Part shown: piece after piece, positions 43,451 through 52,379 of the stretch
Layout of the letters: every line of letters begins with the position of its first letter
How positions within the stretch are numbered: the first letter of the stretch is position 1
From: Natrarchaeobius oligotrophus
GTDB taxonomy: Archaea > Halobacteriota > Halobacteria > Halobacteriales > Natrialbaceae
Assembly (NCBI RefSeq): GCF_003841465.1
Contig: NZ_REFZ01000006.1
Span: 1-64,000, forward strand
Reading direction: 5' to 3'
Length of the DNA stretch: 64,000 bases
Made by a program: the position numbers and the translations under genes
Notes under the pieces: model-generated
What the model was told of the DNA's origin: nothing
The model's input: the letters and a program-made list of their open reading frames with translations, nothing else
The model's database searches: none

Positions 43451-44227
43451 TTACGCGTCGATCGCCGTCAGAAAGTCGCGAACGACGTCGTTGAACGCGT
43501 CGGGTTGCTCGAGCATCACCAGGTGGGCGGCGTCCTCGACCGCGACGGCGTCGCAGTCGGGGAGTTCGTCGGCGAGATACTCGTGGAACCAGGGAGGGGT
43601 GAGCCTGTCGCGTTCGCCGTAGATCGCGAGCGCGGGAACGTCGATCTCGGAGAGGTGGTCTCGAGTGTCGAACGCGTGACAGGTTTCGAAGTCCCGCCGA
43701 ACGACGCGCTGTCCGACGCCGCGCATGGTTTCGATCGATCGATCGCGCAGCTCCGGATCGGGATCGAGAAAGAGGTGTCCCGGTTCGTGCAGGAACTCGA
43801 GCGCACGGTCGAAATCGGCCTCGAGCCAGACGCGAAGATCGTCGAGAACGCCGAGTCGGGCGCCGGTACCCACCAGGACGATTCCGTCGGGTTCGAGCTC
43901 GCGCTCGAGGAGGAGGTGTATGATGACGGCTCCGCCGAGCGAGCTCCCGACGAGCACTCGCGCGTCGGTCGCTCGCACGACCGCCAGAACGTCGTCGGCG
44001 TACGCCGATAGCGTCGAGTAGCCCGCCGCGGCGTCGACGTCGTCGGAGTCGCCGCGGCCGCTCAAGTCGAGCGTGACGACGGGATTGCTCGCGGCGAGGT
44101 CGTGCTGTGCTCGCCACCGAACGCGCGAGCTTCCGGTTCCGTGGACGAAACAGATCGGCGGACCGACGCCGCCGCGATTGGCGACGTCGTAGGCCGTCGA
44201 TCGGCCGTGATGAGTTACCGTGGACAT
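43451..44227 (-). CDS. Alpha/beta hydrolase
   Basis: ATG 44227 gives 258 residues, 24 bases after TATA-like CTTTATAC (44251-44258 on the minus strand). Motifs: oxyanion VHGTGSSRVRW, nucleophile elbow LVGSSLGGAVI (Ser), acid in ALAIYGERDRLTPP and catalytic His in VEDAAHLVMLEQPDAFN. It is a generic esterase or lactonase; substrate is unknown. The stop is directly next to panB's stop. Confidence 0.87.
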   Translation of the reverse strand: MSTVTHHGRSTAYDVANRGGVGPPICFVHGTGSSRVRWRAQHDLAASNPVVTLDLSGRGDSDDVDAAAGYSTLSAYADDVLAVVRATDARVLVGSSLGGAVIIHLLLERELEPDGIVLVGTGARLGVLDDLRVWLEADFDRALEFLHEPGHLFLDPDPELRDRSIETMRGVGQRVVRRDFETCHAFDTRDHLSEIDVPALAIYGERDRLTPPWFHEYLADELPDCDAVAVEDAAHLVMLEQPDAFNDVVRDFLTAIDA

Positions 44228-44250
44228 ACCTGTTCGAACGAGCGGAAGCT

Positions 44251-44260
44251 GTATAAAGAC
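44251..44260 (-). promoter_or_regulatory. TATA box of the alpha/beta hydrolase gene
   Basis: The minus strand reads GTCTTTATAC, 24-33 bases before ATG 44227. It rules against the longer start at 44290. Confidence 0.55.
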
Positions 44261-44414
44261 TCGATCGACGGATCGGAATGGGGACGCCACGGCGATCGGA
44301 TTCGGGTACCCGGGGGCACCCGAGCGAGTCCATCTGACGAATCCGCTGGTGTGAACTGCGAACAGTCATTTTCGCACCCGTCGTGTCGCCGTCTTCGAAT
44401 TCACCTACGAAAGA

Positions 44415-44425
44415 TTTATATATTA
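44415..44425 (+). promoter_or_regulatory. TATA box of the DUF7127-Cdc48 operon
   Basis: TTTATATATTA is the strongest TATA-like sequence in the window, 29-39 bases before ATG 44454. A short leader is likely. Confidence 0.65.
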
Positions 44426-44453
44426 GTACCACTTACCTGTAGTTAGTCATAGC

Positions 44454-44699
44454 ATGAACATCGATCAATTCACCCGCAACGCGGGACAGCCCGTCCGCCG
44501 GTTCGAGTACGACGATCGCTCGCTGCTGGCGGTCGATTTCGGTCCCGAGACCGACGCATCGGTCGATCTGGTCGACGACACCGTCATCGTCGTTCTCGCG
44601 GACGATCAGTACGAGTTCGATCTCCCCGAGTGGGCAGATGACGCGCACACGTTTATGAAAAACGGCGTGCTCACTGTCGAACTGGAGGCCGAAGCATGA
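44454..44699 (+). CDS. DUF7127 family Hsp20-like small protein
   Basis: An 81-residue acidic protein. Its short beta-rich pattern ([45 protein letters not shown] ... [11 protein letters not shown]) resembles the alpha-crystallin/Hsp20 fold end, where GVLTVE is a typical strand. It overlaps Cdc48 by four bases (ATGA), so they are probably made together. It may be a chaperone-like adaptor for the unfoldase, inferred from linkage. Confidence 0.7.
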   Translation: MNIDQFTRNAGQPVRRFEYDDRSLLAVDFGPETDASVDLVDDTVIVVLADDQYEFDLPEWADDAHTFMKNGVLTVELEAEA

Positions 44700-46960
44700 A
44701 ACTCACCGTCAAACCCCTCAAACAGAAGGACGCGGGGCGCGGACTCGCCGCGGTCGACCGCGTTTCGATGCGCGAGCTCGATCTCGAGAACGGGGACTAC
44801 ATCGTTCTCTCCGGCAGCGGCGACGGCCAGGCCGTCGCTCGCGTCTGGCCGGGCTACCCCGAGGACGAGGGCCGAGGAATCGTCCGGATCGACGGACGGC
44901 TCCGCCAGGAGGCCGACGTCGGGATCGACGACAGCGTGACCGTCGAACCCGCCGACGTCAAACCGGCCAACTCCGTCACGGTCGCGCTCCCCCAGAACCT
45001 TCGCATTCGAGGGGACATCGGGCCGCTCGTCCGCGACAAACTCTCCGGCCAGGCCGTCACCGAAGGACAGACGGTGCCGTTTTCGCTGTCGTTCGGTCCG
45101 ATGGCGAGTTCGGGACAGTCGGTGCCCCTGAAGATCGCGAACACGTCGCCCGGCGGCACCGTGGTCATCACCGACTCGACGAGCATCGAGATCTCGGAGA
45201 CGCCAGCCGAACAGGTGAGCGCCGGCGGCGGTCCGTCGGCCGAAGGCGTTCCGAACGTCACCTACGAGGACATCGGCGGCCTGGACGACGAGCTCGATCA
45301 GGTTCGCGAGATGATCGAGCTGCCGATGCGCCACCCCGAACTGTTCCAGCAACTCGGCATCGAACCGCCGAAGGGCGTCCTGTTGCACGGCCCGCCCGGC
45401 ACCGGGAAGACCCTGATGGCGAAGGCCGTCGCCAACGAGATCGACGCCTACTTCGAGACGATCTCCGGGCCGGAGATCATGTCGAAGTACTACGGCGAGA
45501 GCGAAGAGCAGCTGCGCGAGGTCTTCGAGGAGGCAGAGGAGAACGCGCCGGCGATCATCTTCATCGACGAGCTCGACTCGATCGCCGCAAAGCGCGAGGA
45601 GGCCGGCGGCGACGTCGAACGCCGCGTCGTCGCCCAGCTGCTCTCCCTGATGGACGGGCTAGAAGAGCGCGGGCGCGTCACCGTCATCGCCGCGACCAAC
45701 CGCGTCGACGACATCGACCCCGCGTTGCGACGCGGCGGGCGCTTCGACCGCGAGATCGAAATCGGCGTCCCCGACAAGGACGGCCGCAAGGAGATCCTGC
45801 AGGTCCACACACGGGGCATGCCGCTTTCGGACTCGATCGACCTCGATCGCTACGCCGAGAACACTCACGGCTTCGTCGGCGCGGACCTCGAGTCGCTGAC
45901 CCGTGAGAGCGCGATGAACGCGCTCCGGCGTATCCGCCCCGAACTCGACCTGGAAGAAGACGAGATCGACGCGGACGTCCTCGAGTCGCTGCACGTCACC
46001 GAAGGCGACCTGAAGGAGGCGCTCAAGGGCATCCAGCCCTCGGCGATGCGCGAGGTGTTCGTCGAGGTGCCGGACGTCACCTGGAACGACGTCGGCGGCC
46101 TCGAAGACACCAAAGAGCGCCTGCGCGAGACGATCCAGTGGCCGCTCGACTACCCCGAAGTGTTCGAGGCCATGGACATGAAAGCCGCAAAGGGCGTCAT
46201 GATGTACGGTCCGCCGGGGACCGGCAAGACGCTGCTCGCGAAGGCCGTCGCCAACGAGGCCCAGTCGAACTTCATCTCGATCAAGGGGCCCGAGCTGCTG
46301 AACAAGTACGTCGGCGAATCCGAGAAGGGCGTCCGGGAGATCTTCGAGAAGGCGCGATCCAACGCGCCGACCGTGATCTTCTTCGACGAGATCGACTCGA
46401 TCGCGGGCGAGCGCGGCCAGCGTCAGAGCGACTCCGGCGTCGGCGAGCGCGTCGTCTCGCAGCTGCTGACCGAACTCGACGGCCTCGAGGAGCTCGAGGA
46501 CGTCGTCGTCATCGCGACGACCAACCGGCCGGACCTGATCGACAAGGCGCTGCTCCGTCCGGGACGGCTCGACAGGCACGTCCACGTTCCCGTCCCGGAC
46601 GAGGAGGCCCGCAAGAAGATCTTCGAGGTCCACACCCGAAACAAACCGCTCGCGGACGCGGTCGATCTCGACTGGCTCGCGGGCGAAACCGAAGGCTACG
46701 TCGGCGCCGACGTCGAGGCGGTCTGTCGCGAGGCGTCGATGGCGGCGAGTCGAGAGTTCATCAACTCCGTCGACCCCGAGGAAATGTCCGACACCATCGG
46801 TAACGTCCGCATCAGCAAGGAGCACTTCGAACACGCCCTCGGAGAGGTCCAGCCGAGCGTGACGCCGGAGACCCGAGAGCGATACGAAGAGATCGAAGAG
46901 GAGTTCGATCGGGCCGAACCTGCTCAGGAACAGGACCAGCTCGGTCGCACGTTCCAGTAG
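44696..46960 (+). CDS. Cdc48/VCP family AAA+ ATPase
   Basis: A 754-residue protein with the full Cdc48 layout: N-domain (double-psi barrel, about 1-190), D1 with Walker [18 protein letters not shown] (near 230) and Walker [11 protein letters not shown], then D2 with [17 protein letters not shown] (near 503) and [15 protein letters not shown]. Arg fingers are visible as [17 protein letters not shown] and [17 protein letters not shown]. It unfolds proteins, probably feeding the proteasome. The acidic tail [15 protein letters not shown] replaces the eukaryotic HbYX. It is translationally coupled to DUF7127. Confidence 0.93.
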   Translation: MKLTVKPLKQKDAGRGLAAVDRVSMRELDLENGDYIVLSGSGDGQAVARVWPGYPEDEGRGIVRIDGRLRQEADVGIDDSVTVEPADVKPANSVTVALPQNLRIRGDIGPLVRDKLSGQAVTEGQTVPFSLSFGPMASSGQSVPLKIANTSPGGTVVITDSTSIEISETPAEQVSAGGGPSAEGVPNVTYEDIGGLDDELDQVREMIELPMRHPELFQQLGIEPPKGVLLHGPPGTGKTLMAKAVANEIDAYFETISGPEIMSKYYGESEEQLREVFEEAEENAPAIIFIDELDSIAAKREEAGGDVERRVVAQLLSLMDGLEERGRVTVIAATNRVDDIDPALRRGGRFDREIEIGVPDKDGRKEILQVHTRGMPLSDSIDLDRYAENTHGFVGADLESLTRESAMNALRRIRPELDLEEDEIDADVLESLHVTEGDLKEALKGIQPSAMREVFVEVPDVTWNDVGGLEDTKERLRETIQWPLDYPEVFEAMDMKAAKGVMMYGPPGTGKTLLAKAVANEAQSNFISIKGPELLNKYVGESEKGVREIFEKARSNAPTVIFFDEIDSIAGERGQRQSDSGVGERVVSQLLTELDGLEELEDVVVIATTNRPDLIDKALLRPGRLDRHVHVPVPDEEARKKIFEVHTRNKPLADAVDLDWLAGETEGYVGADVEAVCREASMAASREFINSVDPEEMSDTIGNVRISKEHFEHALGEVQPSVTPETRERYEEIEEEFDRAEPAQEQDQLGRTFQ

Positions 46961-46987
46961 CCGCGTTTGTATCCGAAGCGCTCGCCG

Positions 46988-47497
46988 CTACTGATCGTCC
47001 GCGGGTGCGCCCTCGCGGACGTTGACCGCCATTCCGGTTTCGAAGTCGGTGATCGCGTCACCGTCGAGTTCCGCCCGTCCGACGGCGAGCAACTCCCCGC
47101 GCTCGTGGACGACGAGCACCTCGTCGCCGGGCCGAATGCCGGGATCGACCGCGAGAACGAACTTCGCGAACACGTTTTTTTCGTCACGGACGAACGGCTC
47201 GCTCTCGTCGTCGACGACGACGCGGTATGACGAATCCGCCAGTCCCTCGAGGAGGCGACGGCCACCCTCGAGTCCGAGGGTGAACCGGCCGTCGACGCCG
47301 AAGGAGACGACTCGTCCGTCGTCGGAGTGAACCTGCTGGGGGCGGCCGGACGACGTCCGTTTGATCGCGAGGGATTCCTCGGGCGGAAAGAGGGCGCTGC
47401 CCGCGCCGGCACCGAACTGGTAGTCGGCGATCGTCCGGAGGTTCGAGAGTCCCGCCCGCCCGTCGGTCGGCTCGACGTCGTCGGCTGATTCGCTCAT
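46988..47497 (-). CDS. PUA domain protein
   Basis: A 169-residue protein. LRTIADYQFGAGAGSALFPPEE is the stretch seen in archaeal PUA-type proteins, and the C-terminal PUA fold is visible in FAKFVLAVDPGIRPGDEVLVVHERGELLAVGRAELDG. PUA domains bind structured RNA, as in archaeosine transglycosylase. No catalytic domain is present, so it may be an RNA-binding accessory. It is convergent with cdc48. Confidence 0.8.
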   Translation of the reverse strand: MSESADDVEPTDGRAGLSNLRTIADYQFGAGAGSALFPPEESLAIKRTSSGRPQQVHSDDGRVVSFGVDGRFTLGLEGGRRLLEGLADSSYRVVVDDESEPFVRDEKNVFAKFVLAVDPGIRPGDEVLVVHERGELLAVGRAELDGDAITDFETGMAVNVREGAPADDQ

Positions 47498-47596
47498 GGC
47501 GTTTGCGTTCGGACGGCGTGTGCGAAAGCCCTTCGATCGACGGCGGCGACGAACCGACTCAGCCGCCGCTCGTAATCGCTCCCGTAATCAGGGCGG

Positions 47597-47604
47597 TTAT
47601 ATAG
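47597..47604 (+). promoter_or_regulatory. TATA box of small membrane gene
   Basis: TTATATAG lies 25-32 bases before ATG 47629, the normal distance for a leaderless transcript. Confidence 0.55.
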
Positions 47605-47628
47605 TGCGAGGGAGTATCCGCTAGACAG

Positions 47629-47811
47629 ATGGATCTCACGCAGATCGGGCTCGGTATCGGGCTCCTCGTGGTGAGCGGCCTGACTTTTCTCGGACCGTCG
47701 GTGCTCGATTCCGGCGTGATCGCGGCGCTGGCGGGAACGGCGCTGCTGATCGGTGCGATCGCGGTGCTCACGAGCGTGGCACGTGACGCCCGGACGCCAC
47801 AGGAACAGTAG
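47629..47811 (+). CDS. Two-helix small membrane protein
   Basis: A 60-residue protein with two hydrophobic helices (IGLGIGLLVVSGLTFLGPSVL and GVIAALAGTALLIGAIAVLTSV). It resembles small haloarchaeal DUF families. Function is unknown. A good TATA box supports expression. It is convergent with the NYN gene, separated by only four bases. Confidence 0.65.
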   Translation: MDLTQIGLGIGLLVVSGLTFLGPSVLDSGVIAALAGTALLIGAIAVLTSVARDARTPQEQ

Positions 47812-47815
47812 GTAC

Positions 47816-48313
47816 CTAGAGCAGGAATGTTTCGTGTCGTTCGCCCAGGTCCAGAAACGTGTCCGCTTCGTCGATGAGTTCTTCGGCGGTCGACGATTCG
47901 AAGGCCATCACCTCGACCCGGACGCCCTCGTGACGGAGGTGCGAGCACAGCCGCGAGAAGTCGCCGTCGCCGGTGCACAGGATCATCGTATCGACGTGGT
48001 TCGCGAGCGTGACCGCGTCGAGGCTCATGCCCACGTCCCAGTCGGCCTTTTTCGTCCCGTCCGAGAAGCGCTTGATGTCCTTGATCTTCGTCTCGAAACC
48101 GATGTCGACGAGCGCGTCGAAGAAGCTCTCCTCCTCGGGCGCTTCGGCCCGGATGACGTAGGCGATAGCGCGTGTCAGCCGGCGGTTCTGGACGGCCTTC
48201 TCGAGCAGCGCGGAGTAGTCGATGTTCCGGCTGTGGAGGCTCTGTGCCGTGTGATAGAGGTTCTGGGCGTCGACGAGGACGGCGACGCGCTGGTTGGGGT
48301 GGATTTCAGTCAC
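47816..48313 (-). CDS. NYN domain (LabA/PIN-like) protein
   Basis: A 165-residue protein with the NYN fold acidic residues: RVAVLVDAQNLYHTAQSL (Asp15), KKADWDVGMSLDAVTLA and LCTGDGDFSRLCSHLRHEG. The family is a predicted metal-dependent ribonuclease of the PIN-like superfamily, related to LabA. Target RNA is unknown. Confidence 0.88.
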   Translation of the reverse strand: MTEIHPNQRVAVLVDAQNLYHTAQSLHSRNIDYSALLEKAVQNRRLTRAIAYVIRAEAPEEESFFDALVDIGFETKIKDIKRFSDGTKKADWDVGMSLDAVTLANHVDTMILCTGDGDFSRLCSHLRHEGVRVEVMAFESSTAEELIDEADTFLDLGERHETFLL

Positions 48314-48369
48314 GGTCGATACTGTGACGGGCTACCGTAAAAGTCGCGTCGGTCGAACGAGTCTCGTCG

Positions 48370-49194
48370 CTAGCTTCGTAGTTTCTGAATCCGCTTTTCG
48401 GTCGGCGGGTGGGTCGCGAACAGTTTCGCCAGGAGGCTCTTGTCCGCGTTGAAGATACAGAGCGCACTCACGCTGTCGTCGAGGGTGGACTCGCGGCCTT
48501 CCGACCCCTGCGAGATCTTCTCGAGGGCGCGCGCGAGCGGATCACCGCTGCCGATGTACTGGCGGGCGTCGTCGTCGGCGACGTACTCCCGGTAGCGCGA
48601 GATGGCGAGGACGAACACCATCACGAGCATCTGTGCGATGTTCGAGATGATCATCCCGACGATGATGCTGCCGAAGTTGCGCTCGTTGCCCATGATGTAG
48701 ACGAGGTAGGCGACCCAGCCGACCATCATCCCGATGGATTGGCCGATGACCATCGTGACGACGTCGCGGTTTTTGATGTGGGCGAGTTCGTGGGCGATCA
48801 CGCCCTCGAGTTCGTCGCGCTGGAGCAGCCGCATCAGCTCCGTCGAGACGACGACGACGCCGTTGCCCTTTCGACCGGTCGCGAAGGCGTTCGGGACGCC
48901 CATCTCCATGACCATCAGCTTCGGCTTCTTGATGCCCATGTCTCGAGACAGCGACTCGGTCATCCGGTGGATATCCTGGTACTGGCCCTCCTCGGGCATC
49001 GGCTCGGCCCGTCTCGTCGCGGACCACGTCCCGATCTTGTACTGGATTACGGGTAAGACGAGCAGGCCCGCCAGCACGAGTGGCCACGCGCCGAGACCGA
49101 ACATCGCCAGTCCGAACGCGCCGACGAACATGTAGAACGCGAATAGGATCGATCCGACGATCGCCATCCGAACTTTCAATCCGAAATCGGTCAT
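48370..49194 (-). CDS. htpX: HtpX-type membrane zinc protease (M48)
   Basis: A 274-residue protein. Two N-terminal membrane helices (about 10-50), the zinc site GVIAHELAHIKNRD (H135-E136-x-x-H139), two more helices (145-195) and the third ligand Glu in REYVADDDA (near 202). It degrades damaged membrane proteins. TATA-like TAATTTATAC (49219-49228, minus strand) lies 25-34 bases upstream. The length and the C-terminal FATHPPTEKRIQKL are typical. Confidence 0.93.
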   Translation of the reverse strand: MTDFGLKVRMAIVGSILFAFYMFVGAFGLAMFGLGAWPLVLAGLLVLPVIQYKIGTWSATRRAEPMPEEGQYQDIHRMTESLSRDMGIKKPKLMVMEMGVPNAFATGRKGNGVVVVSTELMRLLQRDELEGVIAHELAHIKNRDVVTMVIGQSIGMMVGWVAYLVYIMGNERNFGSIIVGMIISNIAQMLVMVFVLAISRYREYVADDDARQYIGSGDPLARALEKISQGSEGRESTLDDSVSALCIFNADKSLLAKLFATHPPTEKRIQKLRS

Positions 49195-49218
49195 AGTCGC
49201 TTCTACGTACCGCTTCCC

Positions 49219-49228
49219 GTATAAATTA
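49219..49228 (-). promoter_or_regulatory. TATA box of htpX
   Basis: The minus strand reads TAATTTATAC, 25-34 bases before ATG 49194. Confidence 0.6.
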
Positions 49229-49549
49229 CGCGAATTGTTCTGTCACGAGTTGGACGTTTCGATCGGAGTCGACGGGAGCGTCCGATGCTGACGAAAGACG
49301 TAACAGATAAGACCGTCCGCGTACGCGTTTGTCACATGCGCCACGTCGCTCACCGGATCGTCCGACCGGCCGCGAGCGACGCGTCCGTTCGTTTTCCGAA
49401 ACGTAAACGCCCGTGAGAGTGCTCGAGGCGGGAGTGGCACCCCCGTCCCGGGCACGCCTGGGCGCGAGTTCGATCGATCAACGACTACAACCCGATCGGA
49501 AGTACACGACGACTGAACCCGATCTCACCGACACGCATCCACCGAATCC
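49229..49549. other. Divergent spacer htpX-dapA
   Basis: About 320 bases without a supportable gene. No tRNA was found, although GCGCGAGTTCGATCGATC near 49460 resembles a T-arm at a glance. No clear TATA box for dapA was seen. Confidence 0.4.
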
Positions 49550-50503
49550 ATGAGCACACCACTCGACCTCACGGGCGTCTTCCCGGCGATGTGCACGCCC
49601 TTCGACGACGACGAACGTATCGACTTCGAAACGCTTCAGACCGACGCACAGCGCCTCGAGGCCGCTGGCGTCGACGGCCTCGTCCCCGTCGGCTCGACCG
49701 GCGAATCCGCGACGCTGACCCACGACGAACACGTCCGGGTCGTCGAGGCCGTGATCGACGCCGTCGACGACGTACCCGTCATCGCGGGTACCGGCTCCAA
49801 CAACACCCGCGAGGCGCTCGAACTCTCCGAGCGCGCGGCCGACGCGGGCGCCGACGGCTTGCTGTTGATCTCGCCGTACTACAACAAGCCCGAACAGCGC
49901 GGGCTCGTCGACCACTTCCGGACGATCGCCGACGCCGTCGACCTGCCCCAGATCGTCTACAACGTCCCCTCGCGGACCGGCCGGTCGATCCAGCCGGACA
50001 CGGCCGTCGAACTGGCCGACCACGAGAACGTCGCGGGCTACAAGGCCGCGAGCGGCGACCTCGGGCTGATCGGCGAGATCGTCGAGCGAACGGCCGAGAA
50101 GGACTTTTCCGTGCTCTCGGGCGACGACGCCCTGACCGTGCCGGTCGTCTCCGTCGGCGGTGCGGGAACGATCAGCGTCGCGGCCAACGTCGAACCCGAG
50201 CGGACGTGTGCGATGGTCGGCGCGGCCCTCGACGGCGACTACGAGCGCGCCAGGGCGCTCCATCACGAGCTTGGACCGCTGTTCCGGCAGCTGTTCGTCG
50301 AGACCAACCCGATCCCCGTCAAGGAGGCGATGGCGATCCGCGGCTACGGCCCGGCTCGACTGCGGCCGCCGCTCACCCGCCTCTCCGAGGAACACCGCGG
50401 CGACCTCGAGGCGATCCTCGCCGACCTCGAGTCCGAGCCGGCTACCGAGAGCGAGGGCTCCGGAGCGGACGACGGCGACGCGACGGCGGAGCGCGATCGA
50501 TGA
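49550..50503 (+). CDS. dapA: 4-hydroxy-tetrahydrodipicolinate synthase
   Basis: A 317-residue protein. Motifs: GVFPAMCTPFDDDERID, VGSTGESATLTHDEH, ISPYYNKPEQRGLVDHF (catalytic Tyr), VAGYKAASGD (Schiff-base Lys near 165) and GGAGTISVAANVEPE. It condenses pyruvate with aspartate semialdehyde, the first committed step to lysine/DAP. The acidic tail of about 25 residues is haloarchaeal. It overlaps dapB by four bases (ATGA). Confidence 0.93.
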   Translation: MSTPLDLTGVFPAMCTPFDDDERIDFETLQTDAQRLEAAGVDGLVPVGSTGESATLTHDEHVRVVEAVIDAVDDVPVIAGTGSNNTREALELSERAADAGADGLLLISPYYNKPEQRGLVDHFRTIADAVDLPQIVYNVPSRTGRSIQPDTAVELADHENVAGYKAASGDLGLIGEIVERTAEKDFSVLSGDDALTVPVVSVGGAGTISVAANVEPERTCAMVGAALDGDYERARALHHELGPLFRQLFVETNPIPVKEAMAIRGYGPARLRPPLTRLSEEHRGDLEAILADLESEPATESEGSGADDGDATAERDR

Positions 50504-51267
50504 CGGTCCGGATCGGCGTCACCGGCGCGACCGGTCGCATGGGACGGGAAGTGATCGCCGCTGCGGACGCACACACGGACTGCGACGTCGTCTTCGCGGT
50601 CAACCGGAGTCCGGACGACGAGACGGTCGCCGGCCGCGAGGTCGAAGCCGCCTCGGCGTTCGACTCGCTGCTTTCGGCCCGCGAGCCGGCCGTCGTCGTC
50701 GACTTCACGGGACCGGCGTCGGCCCTCGAGTACGCACGCGGCTGCGCCGAGGCGGGCGTCGCCTTCGTCACGGGAACGACCGGCTTCGCGGACGACGACC
50801 TCGCAGTTCTCGACGCCGCGAGCGAGGACGCGCCGATTCTCCGGGCGCCGAACTTCGCCCGCGGCGTCCAGGCGCTCGTCAACGTCGTCGGCGAGGCCGT
50901 CCGGAACCTGCCGGGGTACGACGTCGAACTCGTCGAGACCCACCACAACGGCAAACGCGACGCGCCAAGCGGGACGGCAAAGCGCCTGCTCGAGGAGATC
51001 GAAGCCAACGGCGACTTCGCGGGACGGACGCACGGTCGCGAGGGCGAGACACCACGCGAAGCCGGCGAGATCGGCGTCCACGCGCTCCGAGCAGGCGACG
51101 TGACGGGCGAACACGAGATCGTCATCGCCGGCAACCACGAGGAGGTTCGACTGACCCACCGCGCCGAGGACCGCGGCGTCTTCGCCGCGGGCGCGGTCGA
51201 CGCGGCCGTCTGGCTCGCGGGACGCGATCCCGGCCGGTACGAGTTCGCCGACGTCATCGCCGACTGA
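50500..51267 (+). CDS. dapB: 4-hydroxy-tetrahydrodipicolinate reductase
   Basis: ATG 50500 gives 255 residues, overlapping dapA. The NAD(P) site is VTGATGRMGREVI (7-19), and the signature is ELVETHHNGKRDAPSGTAKRL, with the catalytic His pair and Lys. GVQALVNVVGEAV and the GNHEEVRLTHRAEDR ending are typical. It reduces the DapA product. Its TGA stop starts a degenerate hairpin element, and dapD follows 231 bases later from its own promoter. Confidence 0.93.
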   Translation: MTVRIGVTGATGRMGREVIAAADAHTDCDVVFAVNRSPDDETVAGREVEAASAFDSLLSAREPAVVVDFTGPASALEYARGCAEAGVAFVTGTTGFADDDLAVLDAASEDAPILRAPNFARGVQALVNVVGEAVRNLPGYDVELVETHHNGKRDAPSGTAKRLLEEIEANGDFAGRTHGREGETPREAGEIGVHALRAGDVTGEHEIVIAGNHEEVRLTHRAEDRGVFAAGAVDAAVWLAGRDPGRYEFADVIAD

Positions 51268-51349
51268 GACGGATCGCTGTACCGGTTCGTCGGTTTTTTC
51301 GCGATCGTTCGACGACCGAGCCGGCAGCGACGGATAGCAGTCCGACCGA
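51265..51349 (+). mobile_element. Degenerate hairpin element, copy D, on the dapB stop codon
   Basis: It begins TGAGACGGATCGCTGTACCGG on the dapB stop, matching copy B's left end. The inner stem CCGGTTCGTCG pairs imperfectly with CGACGACCGAGCCGG around a loop with TTTTTTCGCG. The right end GGATAGCAGTCCGACCGA is a worn form of CAGTAATCCGTCTGA. The T-run may make it act as a terminator between dapB and dapD. Confidence 0.45.
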
Positions 51350-51463
51350 GGGGACGATCGGGTCTACGCCGACCGCCGATCCGGCCTCGAGCCGGCTCGC
51401 GATCCGTGCGGACGGCTCGACTCGAGTCATGCGCGTCGGGAGGCCCGCGACGAGAACGGGTGG

Positions 51464-51471
51464 TATTTTAG
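51464..51471 (+). promoter_or_regulatory. TATA-like box of dapD
   Basis: TATTTTAG lies 28-35 bases before ATG 51499. It suggests that dapD and the genes after it have their own transcript. Confidence 0.5.
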
Positions 51472-51498
51472 CCCTGCACCCGCCATCTCCGGACGATC

Positions 51499-52335
51499 AT
51501 GAGTACGCTCGAGACGGACGTGCTGGAGCTGTGGGAACGCAAACAGAGCGGCGACGTCGACGCGGAGTCGGCCGGCGAAGACGAACTCGCGACCCTCGAC
51601 GAGTTCGTCGCCGCGCTCGAGGCCGGCGAGGTACGCGCGGCCGAGCCCGTCGACGGCACCTGGGAGGCCAACGAGTGGGTCAAACAGGGGATTCTGCTGA
51701 ACTTCGGCCTGCGTGAAACCAGACCGCGGGAGTACGGCGGCGTCACGTACAACGACGTGTTGCCGCTCGCGGACACGAGCGACTACGCGGAGCGTGGCTC
51801 GCGGAACACGCCGGACGGCACCGTCGTCCGCCAGGGCGCTCACGTCGGCTCGGACTGCATCCTGATGAGTCCCGCGTTCGTCAACGTCGGCGCGTACGTC
51901 GGTGACGGCACCCTCGTCGACTCCTGTGACACCGTCGGGTCGTGCGCTCAGATCGGTTCGAACGTCAAACTCGGCGCGAACACCCTGATCGGGGGCGTCC
52001 TCGAACCCGTCGAGGACGCGCCGGTCGTGATCGAGGATAACGTCTCGCTGGGCGCGGGCTGTCGCGTCACCAGCGGATTCGTCGTCGGCGAACACAGCGT
52101 CGTCGGGGAGAACACCCTCCTGACGCCGCGCATCCCGGTGTACGACCTCGTCGAAGAGGAGGTCGTCTACGGCGAGTTGCCGGCGAACCGTCGCGCGTTC
52201 ACGCGGTTCGTCGAGTCCTCGATCAGCGACCACGACCTCTTCGAGGGCGGCGCGTACAAGCCGGCGGTCGTCGCGACCGACCTCGAGGACGAAACGCTCG
52301 AGGCGACCGAACGCGAGGACGCGCTGCGAGAGTGA
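51499..52335 (+). CDS. dapD: Tetrahydrodipicolinate N-succinyltransferase
   Basis: A 278-residue left-handed beta-helix (hexapeptide) transferase. Features: GTVVRQGAHVGSDCILMSPAFVNVGAYVGDGTLVDSCDTVGSCAQIG, NVKLGANTLIGGVLEPVEDAPVVIEDNVSLGAGCRVTSG and the EHSVVGENTLLTPRIPVYDL ending. It succinylates tetrahydrodipicolinate, which commits the cell to the succinylase branch of DAP synthesis and fits the dapE gene downstream. Confidence 0.9.
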   Translation: MSTLETDVLELWERKQSGDVDAESAGEDELATLDEFVAALEAGEVRAAEPVDGTWEANEWVKQGILLNFGLRETRPREYGGVTYNDVLPLADTSDYAERGSRNTPDGTVVRQGAHVGSDCILMSPAFVNVGAYVGDGTLVDSCDTVGSCAQIGSNVKLGANTLIGGVLEPVEDAPVVIEDNVSLGAGCRVTSGFVVGEHSVVGENTLLTPRIPVYDLVEEEVVYGELPANRRAFTRFVESSISDHDLFEGGAYKPAVVATDLEDETLEATEREDALRE

Positions 52336-52379
52336 CGGGCCCAAAGCCCATGTAGGCTGTAGATCGTAGTTTCGACCGG

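Noticed and set aside
49440-49500. tRNA-like GAGTTCGATC segment
   Set aside because: No matching acceptor, D or anticodon arms can be folded around it.
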